In this document: one piece after another, positions 6,850 through 13,211 of the stretch
Layout: each line of letters starts with the position of its first letter
Numbering within the stretch: position 1 is the first letter of the stretch
Source: a virus
Direction: 5' to 3' (one strand)
Length of the DNA stretch: 37,509 nucleotides
Virus record (IMG/VR): IMGVR_UViG_3300028417_000012
Span: 1-37,509 of that record
Notes under the pieces: model-generated
The model's input: the letters and a program-made list of their open reading frames with translations, nothing else
The model's database searches: none
What the model was told of the DNA's origin: nothing
Program-made: the position numbers and the translations under genes

Positions 6850-7244
6850 GCGCCAACCCTGTCCAGAACGCCCAGCAGCAATTCGGCGCGGGCGTGTAAT
6901 GGATGGGGGCGGCTGCCACGGTGGTTGACCACGGTCTGGCAGGCGTTGCGCAGATCGGCGGCTGGCACCTGGTGGTCAGCTGTGATGGTGGCGGCGGCGT
7001 GTTCGGCCTGAATGTGGTTTTCGGCGACACGGATCCAGTTGCGGATCGCCTCGGCGTCGGTGCTGCCGTCTGCTGACAGGTGGTGGACCTTGATTTCCAC
7101 CATGTGGCTGGACCAATTATCGCCAGCGCGGGGCTGTTCGTAATAACCGCCGGTTTCGATCGCGGCGTTCATCATCGTATCAATCCGGCTGGTCAGCGTT
7201 TGCGCTGTCAGGCGGGTGACAAGGTGCTGGATTGCGTCTGTCAT
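6846..7244 (-). CDS. Hypothetical protein (132 aa)
   Basis: Begins MTDAIQHLVTRLTAQTL and continues as a mainly helical protein with EAIRNWIRVAENHIQ and LRNACQTVVNH. Its first seven residues, and the DNA coding them, are the same as in the next gene upstream (7241-7522), which suggests a local duplication of the start region. ATGA overlaps both neighbours. No family recognised. Confidence 0.65.
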   Translation of the reverse strand: MTDAIQHLVTRLTAQTLTSRIDTMMNAAIETGGYYEQPRAGDNWSSHMVEIKVHHLSADGSTDAEAIRNWIRVAENHIQAEHAAATITADHQVPAADLRNACQTVVNHRGSRPHPLHARAELLLGVLDRVGA

Positions 7245-7522
7245 GTGATTAACCCTCGTTTGTAAAGGTGCGGGATGCGGCCGATCCGGTTGGCGATCGC
7301 GTCGCAGGTTTCATCGTCAACGATTCCGGCGGCTGCCAATGCGTCCGGCAGGGCTGATTTCAGGTCACCTGCGGCTTTTGCGATTATGATCGCATCCACC
7401 AGCAGTTCGGTGGATGATTGTTGGCGCACGTCATGCCGCCGCTTTGGCTTGCCATAGTTGACGATTGGTTCTAATGGCAGCGGCGGCGGTGGTGGTTTGA
7501 AGTGCTGGATTGCGTCTGTCAT
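7241..7522 (-). CDS. Hypothetical protein (93 aa)
   Basis: Begins MTDAIQHFKPPPPPLP, sharing MTDAIQH with the following gene, then a proline run and a helical C-terminal half (STELLVDAIIIAKAAGDLK). GGAGCG precedes the ATG by about 8 nt. This is one of only two places in the operon where a short gap (12 nt) replaces an overlap. Function unknown. Confidence 0.65.
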   Translation of the reverse strand: MTDAIQHFKPPPPPLPLEPIVNYGKPKRRHDVRQQSSTELLVDAIIIAKAAGDLKSALPDALAAAGIVDDETCDAIANRIGRIPHLYKRGLIT

Positions 7523-7534
7523 TTGTTCGCTCCT

Positions 7535-7789
7535 TCACTTTTCTTTGGGGCATGGCGTCGTCGCAACATGCCTTGGTGTTGGCCTGTCCGGTGTTCCGAG
7601 CGTCCGGCGTTCGGTGATCATTCTGGTGCGCATCTGGTTTACCAAAATTCGGCGCTCGTAATGCTCCAGCCAAATCCACGTTCCGGCGTCCTCGCCCTCG
7701 GTCATTTGCTCTGGAAGCAGTGCAAATACGCGGTGCCATTTGGTAACTCGATCAACGTATTGTTCCAGTGTTTCACCGCCCCAGCGCAT
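7535..7789 (-). CDS. Hypothetical protein (84 aa)
   Basis: Starts MRWGGETLEQYVDR at 7789, where TGATG joins it to the small membrane-protein gene; the frame is open to 7957 but lacks a start signal there. It carries VDRVTKWHRVFALLP and WIWLEHYERRIL, amphipathic helical text with a basic end. No family recognised. Confidence 0.6.
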   Translation of the reverse strand: MRWGGETLEQYVDRVTKWHRVFALLPEQMTEGEDAGTWIWLEHYERRILVNQMRTRMITERRTLGTPDRPTPRHVATTPCPKEK

Positions 7790-7896
7790 CACATCACCCC
7801 CATTGCGAATAGTTCCTGAAAGGTGCGCACCACTGTGTGGGCGATGACCAGGCCGGTCAGAAAGGCGGCGGTGAATGTGAGGGTGCTGCGGATCAT
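7789..7896 (-). CDS. Small membrane protein (35 aa)
   Basis: A 35-codon gene starting at 7896 (ATGA with the upstream gene) and ending in TGATG at the next start. MIRS is followed by a hydrophobic stretch (TLTFTAAFLTGLVIAHTVV), giving one membrane helix. Short coupled genes like this are easily missed by gene finders. Function unknown. Confidence 0.55.
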   Translation of the reverse strand: MIRSTLTFTAAFLTGLVIAHTVVRTFQELFAMGVM

Positions 7897-8084
7897 TTTG
7901 CGGCACCGATACATTTCCAGCCGCGCGTTGCGTGAAGCTGGTAGCGTTTTTTGCCAACAGTTTTGAACCGGTTAAGGTATCTGCTGCCCCAGCCTCTGGA
8001 CGCGCGTCTATTGGGGTATGTGGTGGTAAATATTTCAGTTTCTTCTAGTGAGCCGATCACATGAATTGGTGCAAAGTCAGGCAT
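7893..8084 (-). CDS. Hypothetical protein (63 aa)
   Basis: 63 residues, beginning MPDFAPIHVIGSLEETEIF and ending in a basic, aromatic stretch (RYQLHATRGWKCIGAAK). TAATG joins its start to the first gene of the operon, and ATGA joins its end to the next. No family recognised. Confidence 0.6.
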   Translation of the reverse strand: MPDFAPIHVIGSLEETEIFTTTYPNRRASRGWGSRYLNRFKTVGKKRYQLHATRGWKCIGAAK

Positions 8085-8296
8085 TACGCGGCCCTCCGGT
8101 TTATTGATTCCAGCGCCTCGCGGGCGGCGAAGCGTTCATAGCTGTGCGGGGACAGGTCGATGAGGGTGCGACAGGCGATCATGATGACGGCGGGCAGGGA
8201 TGCTGCTGTGCCGCGCCGGATGATTGCGCGGGCACGGTCCAGCCGTTGCTGGCTCAGGATCGCGGCGCGTTTCGGGTTGGGAAAGATATGCTGCAT
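8084..8296 (-). CDS. First gene of the leftward operon, unknown (70 aa)
   Basis: GGAGG lies 7 nt before the ATG at 8296, and the start is about 25 nt downstream of the predicted promoter start site. The protein is helical (LSQQRLDRARAIIRRG, ACRTLIDLS, RFAAREALESINRR). Position makes it the first early leftward product after induction, where lambda has N, but no arginine-rich N-like motif is evident. Confidence 0.65.
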   Translation of the reverse strand: MQHIFPNPKRAAILSQQRLDRARAIIRRGTAASLPAVIMIACRTLIDLSPHSYERFAAREALESINRRAA

Positions 8297-8328
8297 CGGT
8301 AGCCTCCATCGGTGTGTTGATGGTAGGC

Positions 8329-8357
8329 TAAATAAATGGACAAATGGCCAAGGTCAA
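8329..8357 (-). promoter_or_regulatory. Early leftward promoter (PL-like)
   Basis: Read on the minus strand: TTGACC (8352-8357), 17-nt spacer, TATTTA (8329-8334). Operator O1 fills most of the spacer, so a bound repressor would block polymerase. It points into the twenty-gene leftward operon. Confidence 0.65.
8337..8350. promoter_or_regulatory. Operator O1
   Basis: TGGACAAATGGCCA, an inverted repeat of form TGGNCA-N2-TGNCCA. It sits between the -35 and -10 elements of the leftward promoter. Confidence 0.7.
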
Positions 8358-8365
8358 GATAAAAA

Positions 8366-8379
8366 TGGACACATGGCCA
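8366..8379. promoter_or_regulatory. Operator O2
   Basis: TGGACACATGGCCA, same inverted-repeat form as O1; starts 29 bp from O1 and lies just upstream of the leftward -35. Confidence 0.7.
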
Positions 8380-8421
8380 AAATAGGCCAGACTGTCAGGC
8401 AGGTGACTTGGCGGATTGTCG

Positions 8422-8832
8422 CTATTTTTGCTGGTCGATCAGGCGTTCCATCGCATCCAGCATTTTGCGCAGGGACTCAAGCCCCTCTTTATCAACGGCT
8501 GCGTTGACGATGATTTTACCATCGCGAATAGATACGCCTATATCATTGTGCCCGAGTTCGGCGTGGGTGCCGCGCGGGTCAACTGTTTCAGATTGCGGCT
8601 GTGTTTGCGTGTCAAAGGTATCATCGCCTTCGCTAAATCCAGCCGTTTCTGGTTTGATACCAAGGGCTTTCGCGATCTTTTCCGCGTTTTCCATTGAGGT
8701 TGAGGCGTTCTCGCGGCGTTTCAGTTTGCTGATTGCGTCGTAACTGACGCCTGACCGGCGGGATAATTCTGCCACTGTCATGCCTGTGCTTTCAAGCGCG
8801 GCAATCATCCTATTTCTAAATCTATCTGACAT
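8422..8832 (-). CDS. CI-like prophage repressor (XRE-family HTH)
   Basis: 136 residues. An HTH_3 domain occupies about residues 5-60 (MTVAELSRRSGVSYDAISKL, then ENAEKIAKALGI). The acidic middle (about 65-90) is a linker, and the C-terminal region (IGVSIRDGKIIVNAAVDKEG, then a helix) probably dimerises. There is no S24/LexA-type serine-lysine protease domain, so RecA-stimulated self-cleavage is not expected. It lies between two operator pairs and opposite a Cro-like gene, which identifies it as the lysogeny repressor. Confidence 0.85.
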   Translation of the reverse strand: MSDRFRNRMIAALESTGMTVAELSRRSGVSYDAISKLKRRENASTSMENAEKIAKALGIKPETAGFSEGDDTFDTQTQPQSETVDPRGTHAELGHNDIGVSIRDGKIIVNAAVDKEGLESLRKMLDAMERLIDQQK

Positions 8833-8868
8833 GGTTTTTGCTTACTCTTGGTTTTTTCTTGCGTCCAA

Positions 8869-8882
8869 TGGCCATTTGTCCT
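8869..8882. promoter_or_regulatory. Operator O3
   Basis: TGGCCATTTGTCCT: 13 of 14 positions fit TGGNCA-N2-TGNCCA. It lies between the repressor start and the rightward promoter, overlapping the edge of the -35. Confidence 0.65.
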
Positions 8883-8910
8883 TGACAACAATTGGACTAT
8901 TGGCCAATAA
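8882..8910 (+). promoter_or_regulatory. Early rightward promoter (PR-like)
   Basis: TTGACA (8882-8887) is a perfect -35. With a 17-nt spacer the -10 is CAATAA (8905-8910). Operator O4 covers the spacer. The predicted start lies at about 8917-8918, on the ATG of the Cro-like gene. Confidence 0.65.
8893..8906. promoter_or_regulatory. Operator O4
   Basis: TGGACTATTGGCCA, one half-site slightly degenerate; it starts 24 bp from O3 and overlaps the spacer and -10 of the rightward promoter. Confidence 0.65.
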
Positions 8911-8917
8911 ACGGGCC

Positions 8918-9127
8918 ATGAATAATGAAAGCATCACATCCGAACTGAAAGAATATTGCGCCAAAACGGGGCTTAGCGCCTCGACTGTGTGCGTTCGGGC
9001 GGTCGGGAACAGCCGGTTTGTCGAGCGGTTCAAGCGCAAAAAGCAAAAGATGGACGAGGATATTGCGCGGCTGCGGGAATACATGGCCGAGAACCCGCCA
9101 GCGGACGAAATGCAGGAGTCCGGATGA
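8918..9127 (+). CDS. Cro-like small regulator
   Basis: 69 residues from the ATG at 8918. It has a helical LKEYCAKTGLSASTVCVRAVG followed by NSRFVERFKRKKQKMDEDIARLREYM, a layout often found opposite the repressor in Rhodobacteraceae prophages. The text suits a short HTH protein but is too divergent from XRE proteins for certainty. No ribosome site precedes the ATG, and the predicted transcript starts at it, so a leaderless mRNA is likely. An open frame extends upstream to 8780, but it crosses the promoter and operators. Confidence 0.7.
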   Translation: MNNESITSELKEYCAKTGLSASTVCVRAVGNSRFVERFKRKKQKMDEDIARLREYMAENPPADEMQESG

Positions 9128-9147
9128 TGTCCAGTTTCGCCCTATCG

Positions 9148-9528
9148 TCACCTGTCGCACGAAATGCCGGTTGCAGCACGATATTCTGTCCATTTTGTCC
9201 AGATGTCGTCAAAGCTGCGCTTGTGGGCGTGTTCAAATTTAGCGATGGTCGCTGTTTTCATTTTTTCACTGGCCTCGCGCCAAATTTTAACCTTTTCCGG
9301 GTTGTCAAGAAATTCACGCACAGCATCCGGCGTGGCCTCTGGGGCGGATGGATATCCGGCATATCCGTCTGCAAATCTGTCGGCGCGGATGAAGTCATTT
9401 TCAACTGCGCAAAGGGATGTGATCGGAATGCCGTCGATGTCTGTTTTGGGCGCATTCAGATACCAGATCATCGTCCCCAAAATAGCGGCGGATATCACCG
9501 CAATCGTTTTTGTTTTGGTGGAAGCCAT
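9148..9528 (-). CDS. Membrane-anchored protein, probable moron
   Basis: 126 residues. MASTKTKT is followed by one hydrophobic helix (IAVISAAILGTMIWYL), then a soluble domain of about 100 residues with two cysteines (C40 and C124) and helices such as PDAVREFLDNPEKVKIWREA. It is oriented against the rightward early genes and has its own promoter and GAGG ribosome site. A solitary, oppositely oriented envelope protein expressed in the lysogen fits a moron, for example superinfection exclusion, but nothing in the sequence proves that function. Confidence 0.7.
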   Translation of the reverse strand: MASTKTKTIAVISAAILGTMIWYLNAPKTDIDGIPITSLCAVENDFIRADRFADGYAGYPSAPEATPDAVREFLDNPEKVKIWREASEKMKTATIAKFEHAHKRSFDDIWTKWTEYRAATGISCDR

Positions 9529-9555
9529 ACTTCAATCCTCGCGATTATTTTTGGT

Positions 9556-9584
9556 ATTCTATCTGATGATTATCAGGGGGCCAA
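9556..9584 (-). promoter_or_regulatory. Promoter of the moron-like gene
   Basis: Read on the minus strand: TTGGCC (9579-9584), 17-nt spacer, TAGAAT (9556-9561, five of six to consensus). It starts transcription about 20 nt before the gene. Confidence 0.5.
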
Positions 9585-9612
9585 CTGATGCCGACCCCCT
9601 GTTCCTTTTCTG
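9574..9612 (+). terminator. Candidate rightward terminator upstream of the HTH gene
   Basis: CAGGGGG (9574-9580) pairs with CCCCCTG (9595-9601) and is followed by TTCCTTTTCT. It would stop transcripts from the rightward promoter after they cross the antisense moron gene. The T-run is imperfect. Confidence 0.5.
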
Positions 9613-9665
9613 TCGTTTCAAATGTTCATCACTCACGGATTGAACCTAAAACGAAAGAATCCCAA

Positions 9666-9917
9666 ATGTCCCATCCAAAAGTTTTTGGAAAACCTTTTGA
9701 CGCACACAGATACAGGGTGGTTTTTCCAGACCTGTGGGCGGAATTCCTGCGCCGCAATTTCCGCAATTCTGTCGATGTGGCCTATCACTTTGACGTGACA
9801 GACCAGACCGCCGAAAACTGGCTGAACGGCATCAGCCGCCCGACCGGAGACAAGGTGGCATTGGCGGCAATGGCCGCACCGGTCGAATTTGCCAGACACA
9901 TGGGGTGTGCGGCATGA
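9666..9917 (+). CDS. HTH regulator (83 aa)
   Basis: Starts MSHPKVFGKPFD at 9666; the frame is open from 9588, but that part lies in the terminator hairpin. FRNSVDVAYHFDVTDQTAENW is a helix-turn-helix of the kind found in a family of prophage regulators of alphaproteobacteria. A basic, short, single-domain protein before a structured terminator region and the replication genes. A role in early gene control is inference. Confidence 0.7.
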   Translation: MSHPKVFGKPFDAHRYRVVFPDLWAEFLRRNFRNSVDVAYHFDVTDQTAENWLNGISRPTGDKVALAAMAAPVEFARHMGCAA

Positions 9918-9939
9918 TGAATTCGCGGGCAAACGGGTT

Positions 9940-10050
9940 TGGGAATGCCCGCTTGGACACCTATCGGGGGGCGGGTGTGTCCGCGTGTAGGCCCCCCACT
10001 TACCTCCCTGTTAACTTGGCCGCGCGGTTCACGCTGCGCGGCCCTTTTTG
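9940..10050 (+). ncRNA. Structured non-coding segment: two hairpins ending in a terminator
   Basis: GGGGGGC (9966-9972) pairs with GCCCCCC (9991-9997); a second hairpin, GGCCGCGC (10018-10025) with GCGCGGCC (10036-10043), ends in CTTTTTG. Both fall between the HTH gene and the replication operon. Possible readings are a short RNA, an attenuator, or a lambda tR1-like terminator. A 49-codon frame (9914-10063, ATGA overlap) crosses it, but its composition follows the hairpins and it may not be a gene. Confidence 0.5.
10018..10049 (+). terminator. Rho-independent terminator before the replication genes
   Basis: Perfect 8-bp GC stem 10018-10025/10036-10043 with a 10-nt loop, then C and T5. It stands 15 nt before the GTG start of the next gene, so downstream expression needs readthrough or a promoter I could not identify. 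Confidence 0.8.
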
Positions 10051-10063
10051 CGGGGTGGTGTAG

Positions 10064-10633
10064 GTGTCCTTTTCGAAAATCACCGACCGCGATGCCTTTG
10101 CAGAACTGTGGTGCGATCCTGACGTGACATATGCTGATTTGCTGGCTGAATTCGATGTGAAATCGCACGCATCACTTTATCTGGCGGCCAAGCGGTTCGG
10201 ATTGCCGTCCCCTAAACAGGTCAAGAGAAAGAAGCCGCATCAAGGATTGCCGGTTGCCGATATTGCCGCAATCAAGGCGCGGTTCGAGGCGGGTGATCGG
10301 GTTGGCGACATCGCCGATGATTATCCGATATCGGAAAAGGCGATTTACCAGATGATCAAGCGCAAGGGTTGGGTGCGCGGCGGGGATCAAGGCAAGCCTT
10401 GCGGGTTGGCGCGCGAGGTAGCCATGCGTGCCGCCATGCCTGCTGTGTCCATGCTGCGACGCCGTCATCGCCCTGCTGTGCGTGACGGTCTGATTGACCG
10501 GTTGGGCGAGGAAAAGATCAAGGCGCTGCGCCGCACCGATGGTAAATATGCCGCGTTGCAAAAGCTGGGTGAAAAGTGGGGCACATCGGCGCGCACAATG
10601 CAGATGTGGTGGCATCGGGTGAGGGTGTTATGA
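10064..10633 (+). CDS. HTH-containing phage protein (189 aa)
   Basis: GTG start at 10064 after GGGGTGGTG. There appear to be three short HTH-like units: residues about 22-48 (TYADLLAEFDVKSHASLYLA), about 70-100 (AAIKARFEAGDRVGDIADDY, then ISEKAIYQMIKRKGW) and near the C-terminus (YAALQKLGEKWGTSARTMQM). It is basic throughout. Similar proteins open phage replication operons; it may bind the origin or regulate the operon. No family name recognised. ATGA joins it to the methyltransferase. Confidence 0.7.
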   Translation: MSFSKITDRDAFAELWCDPDVTYADLLAEFDVKSHASLYLAAKRFGLPSPKQVKRKKPHQGLPVADIAAIKARFEAGDRVGDIADDYPISEKAIYQMIKRKGWVRGGDQGKPCGLAREVAMRAAMPAVSMLRRRHRPAVRDGLIDRLGEEKIKALRRTDGKYAALQKLGEKWGTSARTMQMWWHRVRVL

Positions 10634-11271
10634 GCCTGCTTGCAGATTTCATATCCATCCGCCCCAACGGTGGTTTTGATTTAATCATGGCTGATCCGCC
10701 GTGGCAGTTTGACAACTGGTCAGAGGCTGGCGAGGAAAAGAATGCGATGGCGCATTACGATTGCACGCCACTGGAATGGATTTGCGACATGCCGGTTGAG
10801 GCTATGGCAGCGCCTAATTGTTTGCTGTGGCTGTGGGCCACCAATCCGATGTTGCCGCAGGCATTGCAGGTGTTGGACCGTTGGGGGTTCGAATTCAAGA
10901 CTGCCGGCACATGGGTGAAACGCACCACGCGCGGCAAGGACGCGTTTGGCACCGGATATGTTCTGCGTTCCTCGAACGAGCCATTTTTGATTGGCACAAT
11001 CGGTTCACCAAAAACCACGCGATCCACCAGATCGACATTGCCAACCTATGATGACGGGTTTCATTCGCTTGCGGATGGCGGTGACTGGCCATCAGGCAGC
11101 ATCACGATCGAGGCCGTGCGCCGCGCCCATTCGCAAAAACCGGACGAGGCATTTATTGCCGCCGAGGGTTTGATGCCGCACGCGCGGCGGATCGAGTTGT
11201 TTTCCCGCACCAACCGCGCTGGCTGGACCACCTGGGGCAACGAGGCCGGAAAGTTGGGGGCTGTGGCATGA
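10630..11271 (+). CDS. MT-A70 family DNA adenine N6-methyltransferase
   Basis: 213 residues. MADPPWQFDNW contains the DPPW catalytic motif (22-25). Other MT-A70 blocks follow: LLWLWATNPMLPQALQVLDRWGFEFKTA in parts, TWVKRT, GYVLRSSNEPFLIGT, and the end HARRIELFSRTNRAGWTTWGNE. The family transfers methyl from SAM to adenine N6. No restriction enzyme is nearby, so this is an orphan phage methylase, probably for self-protection or for timing replication; its target site is not readable. ATGA overlaps both neighbours. Confidence 0.9.
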   Translation: MSLLADFISIRPNGGFDLIMADPPWQFDNWSEAGEEKNAMAHYDCTPLEWICDMPVEAMAAPNCLLWLWATNPMLPQALQVLDRWGFEFKTAGTWVKRTTRGKDAFGTGYVLRSSNEPFLIGTIGSPKTTRSTRSTLPTYDDGFHSLADGGDWPSGSITIEAVRRAHSQKPDEAFIAAEGLMPHARRIELFSRTNRAGWTTWGNEAGKLGAVA

Positions 11272-11510
11272 CTGACCCATTTCTGAAATCAGACAATACC
11301 AGGGCCGTTATCAGACCGAACGACCGGAATCCGAAATTTCCAACATGTGCCACCCACCTGCGGCGTTGCTGTGGTGTCTGTGTGCATTTCGACGGCGACA
11401 TCATCCGCACCACGGCGCGTTGCAATCTGTTGGGCGGTTTGCGCAGCGGGTTGAACCGGGCGTGGGATTGTCAGGACTGGGCGCGCAAATCGGCGGGCCG
11501 CGCATCATGA
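11268..11510 (+). CDS. Small Cys-rich protein (80 aa)
   Basis: Starts MTDPFLKSDN (ATGA overlap). Six cysteines, notably CATHLRRCCGVCVHFDGD, then CNLL and WDCQDW, suggest a small zinc site. Small phage proteins with this type of pattern exist in many tailed phages of this group. Function unknown. Confidence 0.65.
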   Translation: MTDPFLKSDNTRAVIRPNDRNPKFPTCATHLRRCCGVCVHFDGDIIRTTARCNLLGGLRSGLNRAWDCQDWARKSAGRAS

Positions 11511-11827
11511 ATAACACTGCCGTTGCCTTTGGATTATTTGCCAGCACCGTGGCGTTAAAAGCCAAGTGCGGGCATTTGACCGACCGCTGGCGTGCCGATC
11601 TTGCACAAAAGGCATTGGAGTTTGTTTGGGATGATGACGCTGCTCGTCTTGCTGTGCTGGCATTTATGATTACCAGTCGAGAATCCCCAGAAGCTGCTGG
11701 AGAATCGCTGCTGGATTTTGTTTGCGTCTGGATTGGTTCTCGTAGCCCAAAACATGTCGGAATGGTGCTGCGGCATATCGAGGCCGAGCCGGAATACGAG
11801 TGGCAAAAACGGGCGGATTTGCAATGA
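11507..11827 (+). CDS. Hypothetical helical protein (106 aa)
   Basis: Starts MNNTAVAFGLFAST at 11507 (ATGA); the open frame extends up to 11345 inside the previous gene. Helical, moderately acidic, with LARLAVLAFMI-like text and CVWIGSRSPKHVGMVLRHIE. No family recognised; coupled on both sides. Confidence 0.65.
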   Translation: MNNTAVAFGLFASTVALKAKCGHLTDRWRADLAQKALEFVWDDDAARLAVLAFMITSRESPEAAGESLLDFVCVWIGSRSPKHVGMVLRHIEAEPEYEWQKRADLQ

Positions 11828-12027
11828 ATGCAGCATCACAAACCCTGCTGATGCAGGCGCGCCGGTTTGGCAAGACCGCGCGCATCGACAAGATCGCCAC
11901 GCTTGAGTGCATGGACGAGTTGAACGCATTCAAGGCGGCCTGTGAACAACAGGGGCACCCCCTGACGCAAGGCGAGGTGACAACACTGGCGCACCGCGCA
12001 CGGGAATTGCAGCGGGGTGGCCGGTGA
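11824..12027 (+). CDS. Hypothetical small helical protein (67 aa)
   Basis: Starts MNAASQTLLMQARRFG at 11824 (ATGA). Two basic helices with a KIATLECMDELNAFKAACE core, ending just before the primase (TGATG junction). Possibly a partner of the replication proteins; unknown. Confidence 0.6.
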   Translation: MNAASQTLLMQARRFGKTARIDKIATLECMDELNAFKAACEQQGHPLTQGEVTTLAHRARELQRGGR

Positions 12028-13211
12028 TGATATTTACACACGATCAGGCAAAGAAATATAAGGATGCTGCGGCAGAGCGGCGCGCAAAACGTGATCAGTG
12101 GTTTAAATCCGCGATTGATGAAGCCAAGGATTTGAGCGTTAAAGACGTATTGTTCAAACTTGGCATCCATGACCTGCGCGCAGCAAGTGGCTGGTATTCT
12201 GGCCCGTGTTTTGAATGTGGCGGGACAGACAGGTTCAATATCAGCATCGATGACAAGGGGTTTTTCTGTCGCCATGACTGCGGTGTGCGCGGCGGTGACA
12301 TGATCGCGCTGACCATGCAATTCAAGCGGATTGAATTCAAAGAGGCGTTGGAATTACTGGTCGGCGGGATGGATATCGCGGTTGATCCAAAGGTCATTGC
12401 GGAGCGCAAAAAGAAGTCAGAGGCCAACAAGAAAAAACAGGACGCATACAAAGCCAAGGCCCGCAAGCGTGCCCGCAAGGATGCCAGCGTGATCTGGCGC
12501 AAGGGGCGGGGGCATCTGCGCAGTATGCTGCACGATTATTTCGAGTTGCGCGGCATCACCTATGACATGCTGCCTGAATTGCCGGATGTTTTGCGCCTGA
12601 TTCCTGATCATCCTTATGTCAAGAAAATCGGCGGCCAGCTGGTGACCGCGCATCGCGGCCCCTGCATGATCGGATTGATCCAGTCGCCGGATGATCGGGG
12701 TGCGGCGGTCCATCAGACATGGATTGACCTGACGCAGGACAACGGCAAGGCGCGGATCACGTATGGCGATGATGTGCTGCCGTCCAAAATGGTGCGCGGT
12801 TCCAAAAAGGGCGGTGCGATCCGGCTGCACACCCCGCTGGCCGCTGACACGCTGGTGATGGGCGAGGGGATTGAAACCACCATGACGGCCCTTGCCGCCC
12901 AGCCGATTGCCGGTGCGGCCTATTGGTGCGCCGTTGATCTGGGCAACATGTCGGGCCGGATGCAGCGTGGCAAGGGCAAGCGGTTCGCGGGTCTGCCGGA
13001 CATGTCTGACACAGCAGCCTTTGTGCCGCCCGCATGGGTTAGGCGTTTGGTGTTCATCATGGATGGCGATTCCGAGCCGCGCATGACCCGCGCCAAACTG
13101 GAGTCCGGTTTGCGCCGCGCAATGGCCGTCCGCCCCGGTCTGGTGGGGCAGATTGTAGAGGCTGGCGTTGGTGTGGATTTGAACGATGTGCTGAAAGGGG
13201 GCGGGGAATGA
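12027..13211 (+). CDS. DNA primase with zinc finger and TOPRIM domain
   Basis: 394 residues from ATG 12027; a GTG at 12024 is the alternative. The zinc-binding part near residues 60-95 reads PCFECGGTDRF, then FFCRHDCGVRGGD, giving a C-x2-C...C-x3-C set as in phage and CHC2-type primases. A Lys-rich linker follows. The TOPRIM domain shows LVMGEGIETTMTAL (about 277-290, Mg-binding Glu) and VFIMDGDSEPRM (about 342-353, DxD). It would lay down RNA primers together with the helicase two genes on. ATGA joins it to the ParB-like gene. Confidence 0.85.
   Translation: MIFTHDQAKKYKDAAAERRAKRDQWFKSAIDEAKDLSVKDVLFKLGIHDLRAASGWYSGPCFECGGTDRFNISIDDKGFFCRHDCGVRGGDMIALTMQFKRIEFKEALELLVGGMDIAVDPKVIAERKKKSEANKKKQDAYKAKARKRARKDASVIWRKGRGHLRSMLHDYFELRGITYDMLPELPDVLRLIPDHPYVKKIGGQLVTAHRGPCMIGLIQSPDDRGAAVHQTWIDLTQDNGKARITYGDDVLPSKMVRGSKKGGAIRLHTPLAADTLVMGEGIETTMTALAAQPIAGAAYWCAVDLGNMSGRMQRGKGKRFAGLPDMSDTAAFVPPAWVRRLVFIMDGDSEPRMTRAKLESGLRRAMAVRPGLVGQIVEAGVGVDLNDVLKGGGE

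Noticed and set aside
8989-9588. 199-codon plus-strand frame
   Set aside because: Shadow of the minus-strand moron gene, which has promoter, ribosome site and membrane helix.
9914-10063. 49-codon frame with ATGA overlap after the HTH gene
   Set aside because: It runs through two GC hairpins including a perfect terminator, so a non-coding role is more likely.
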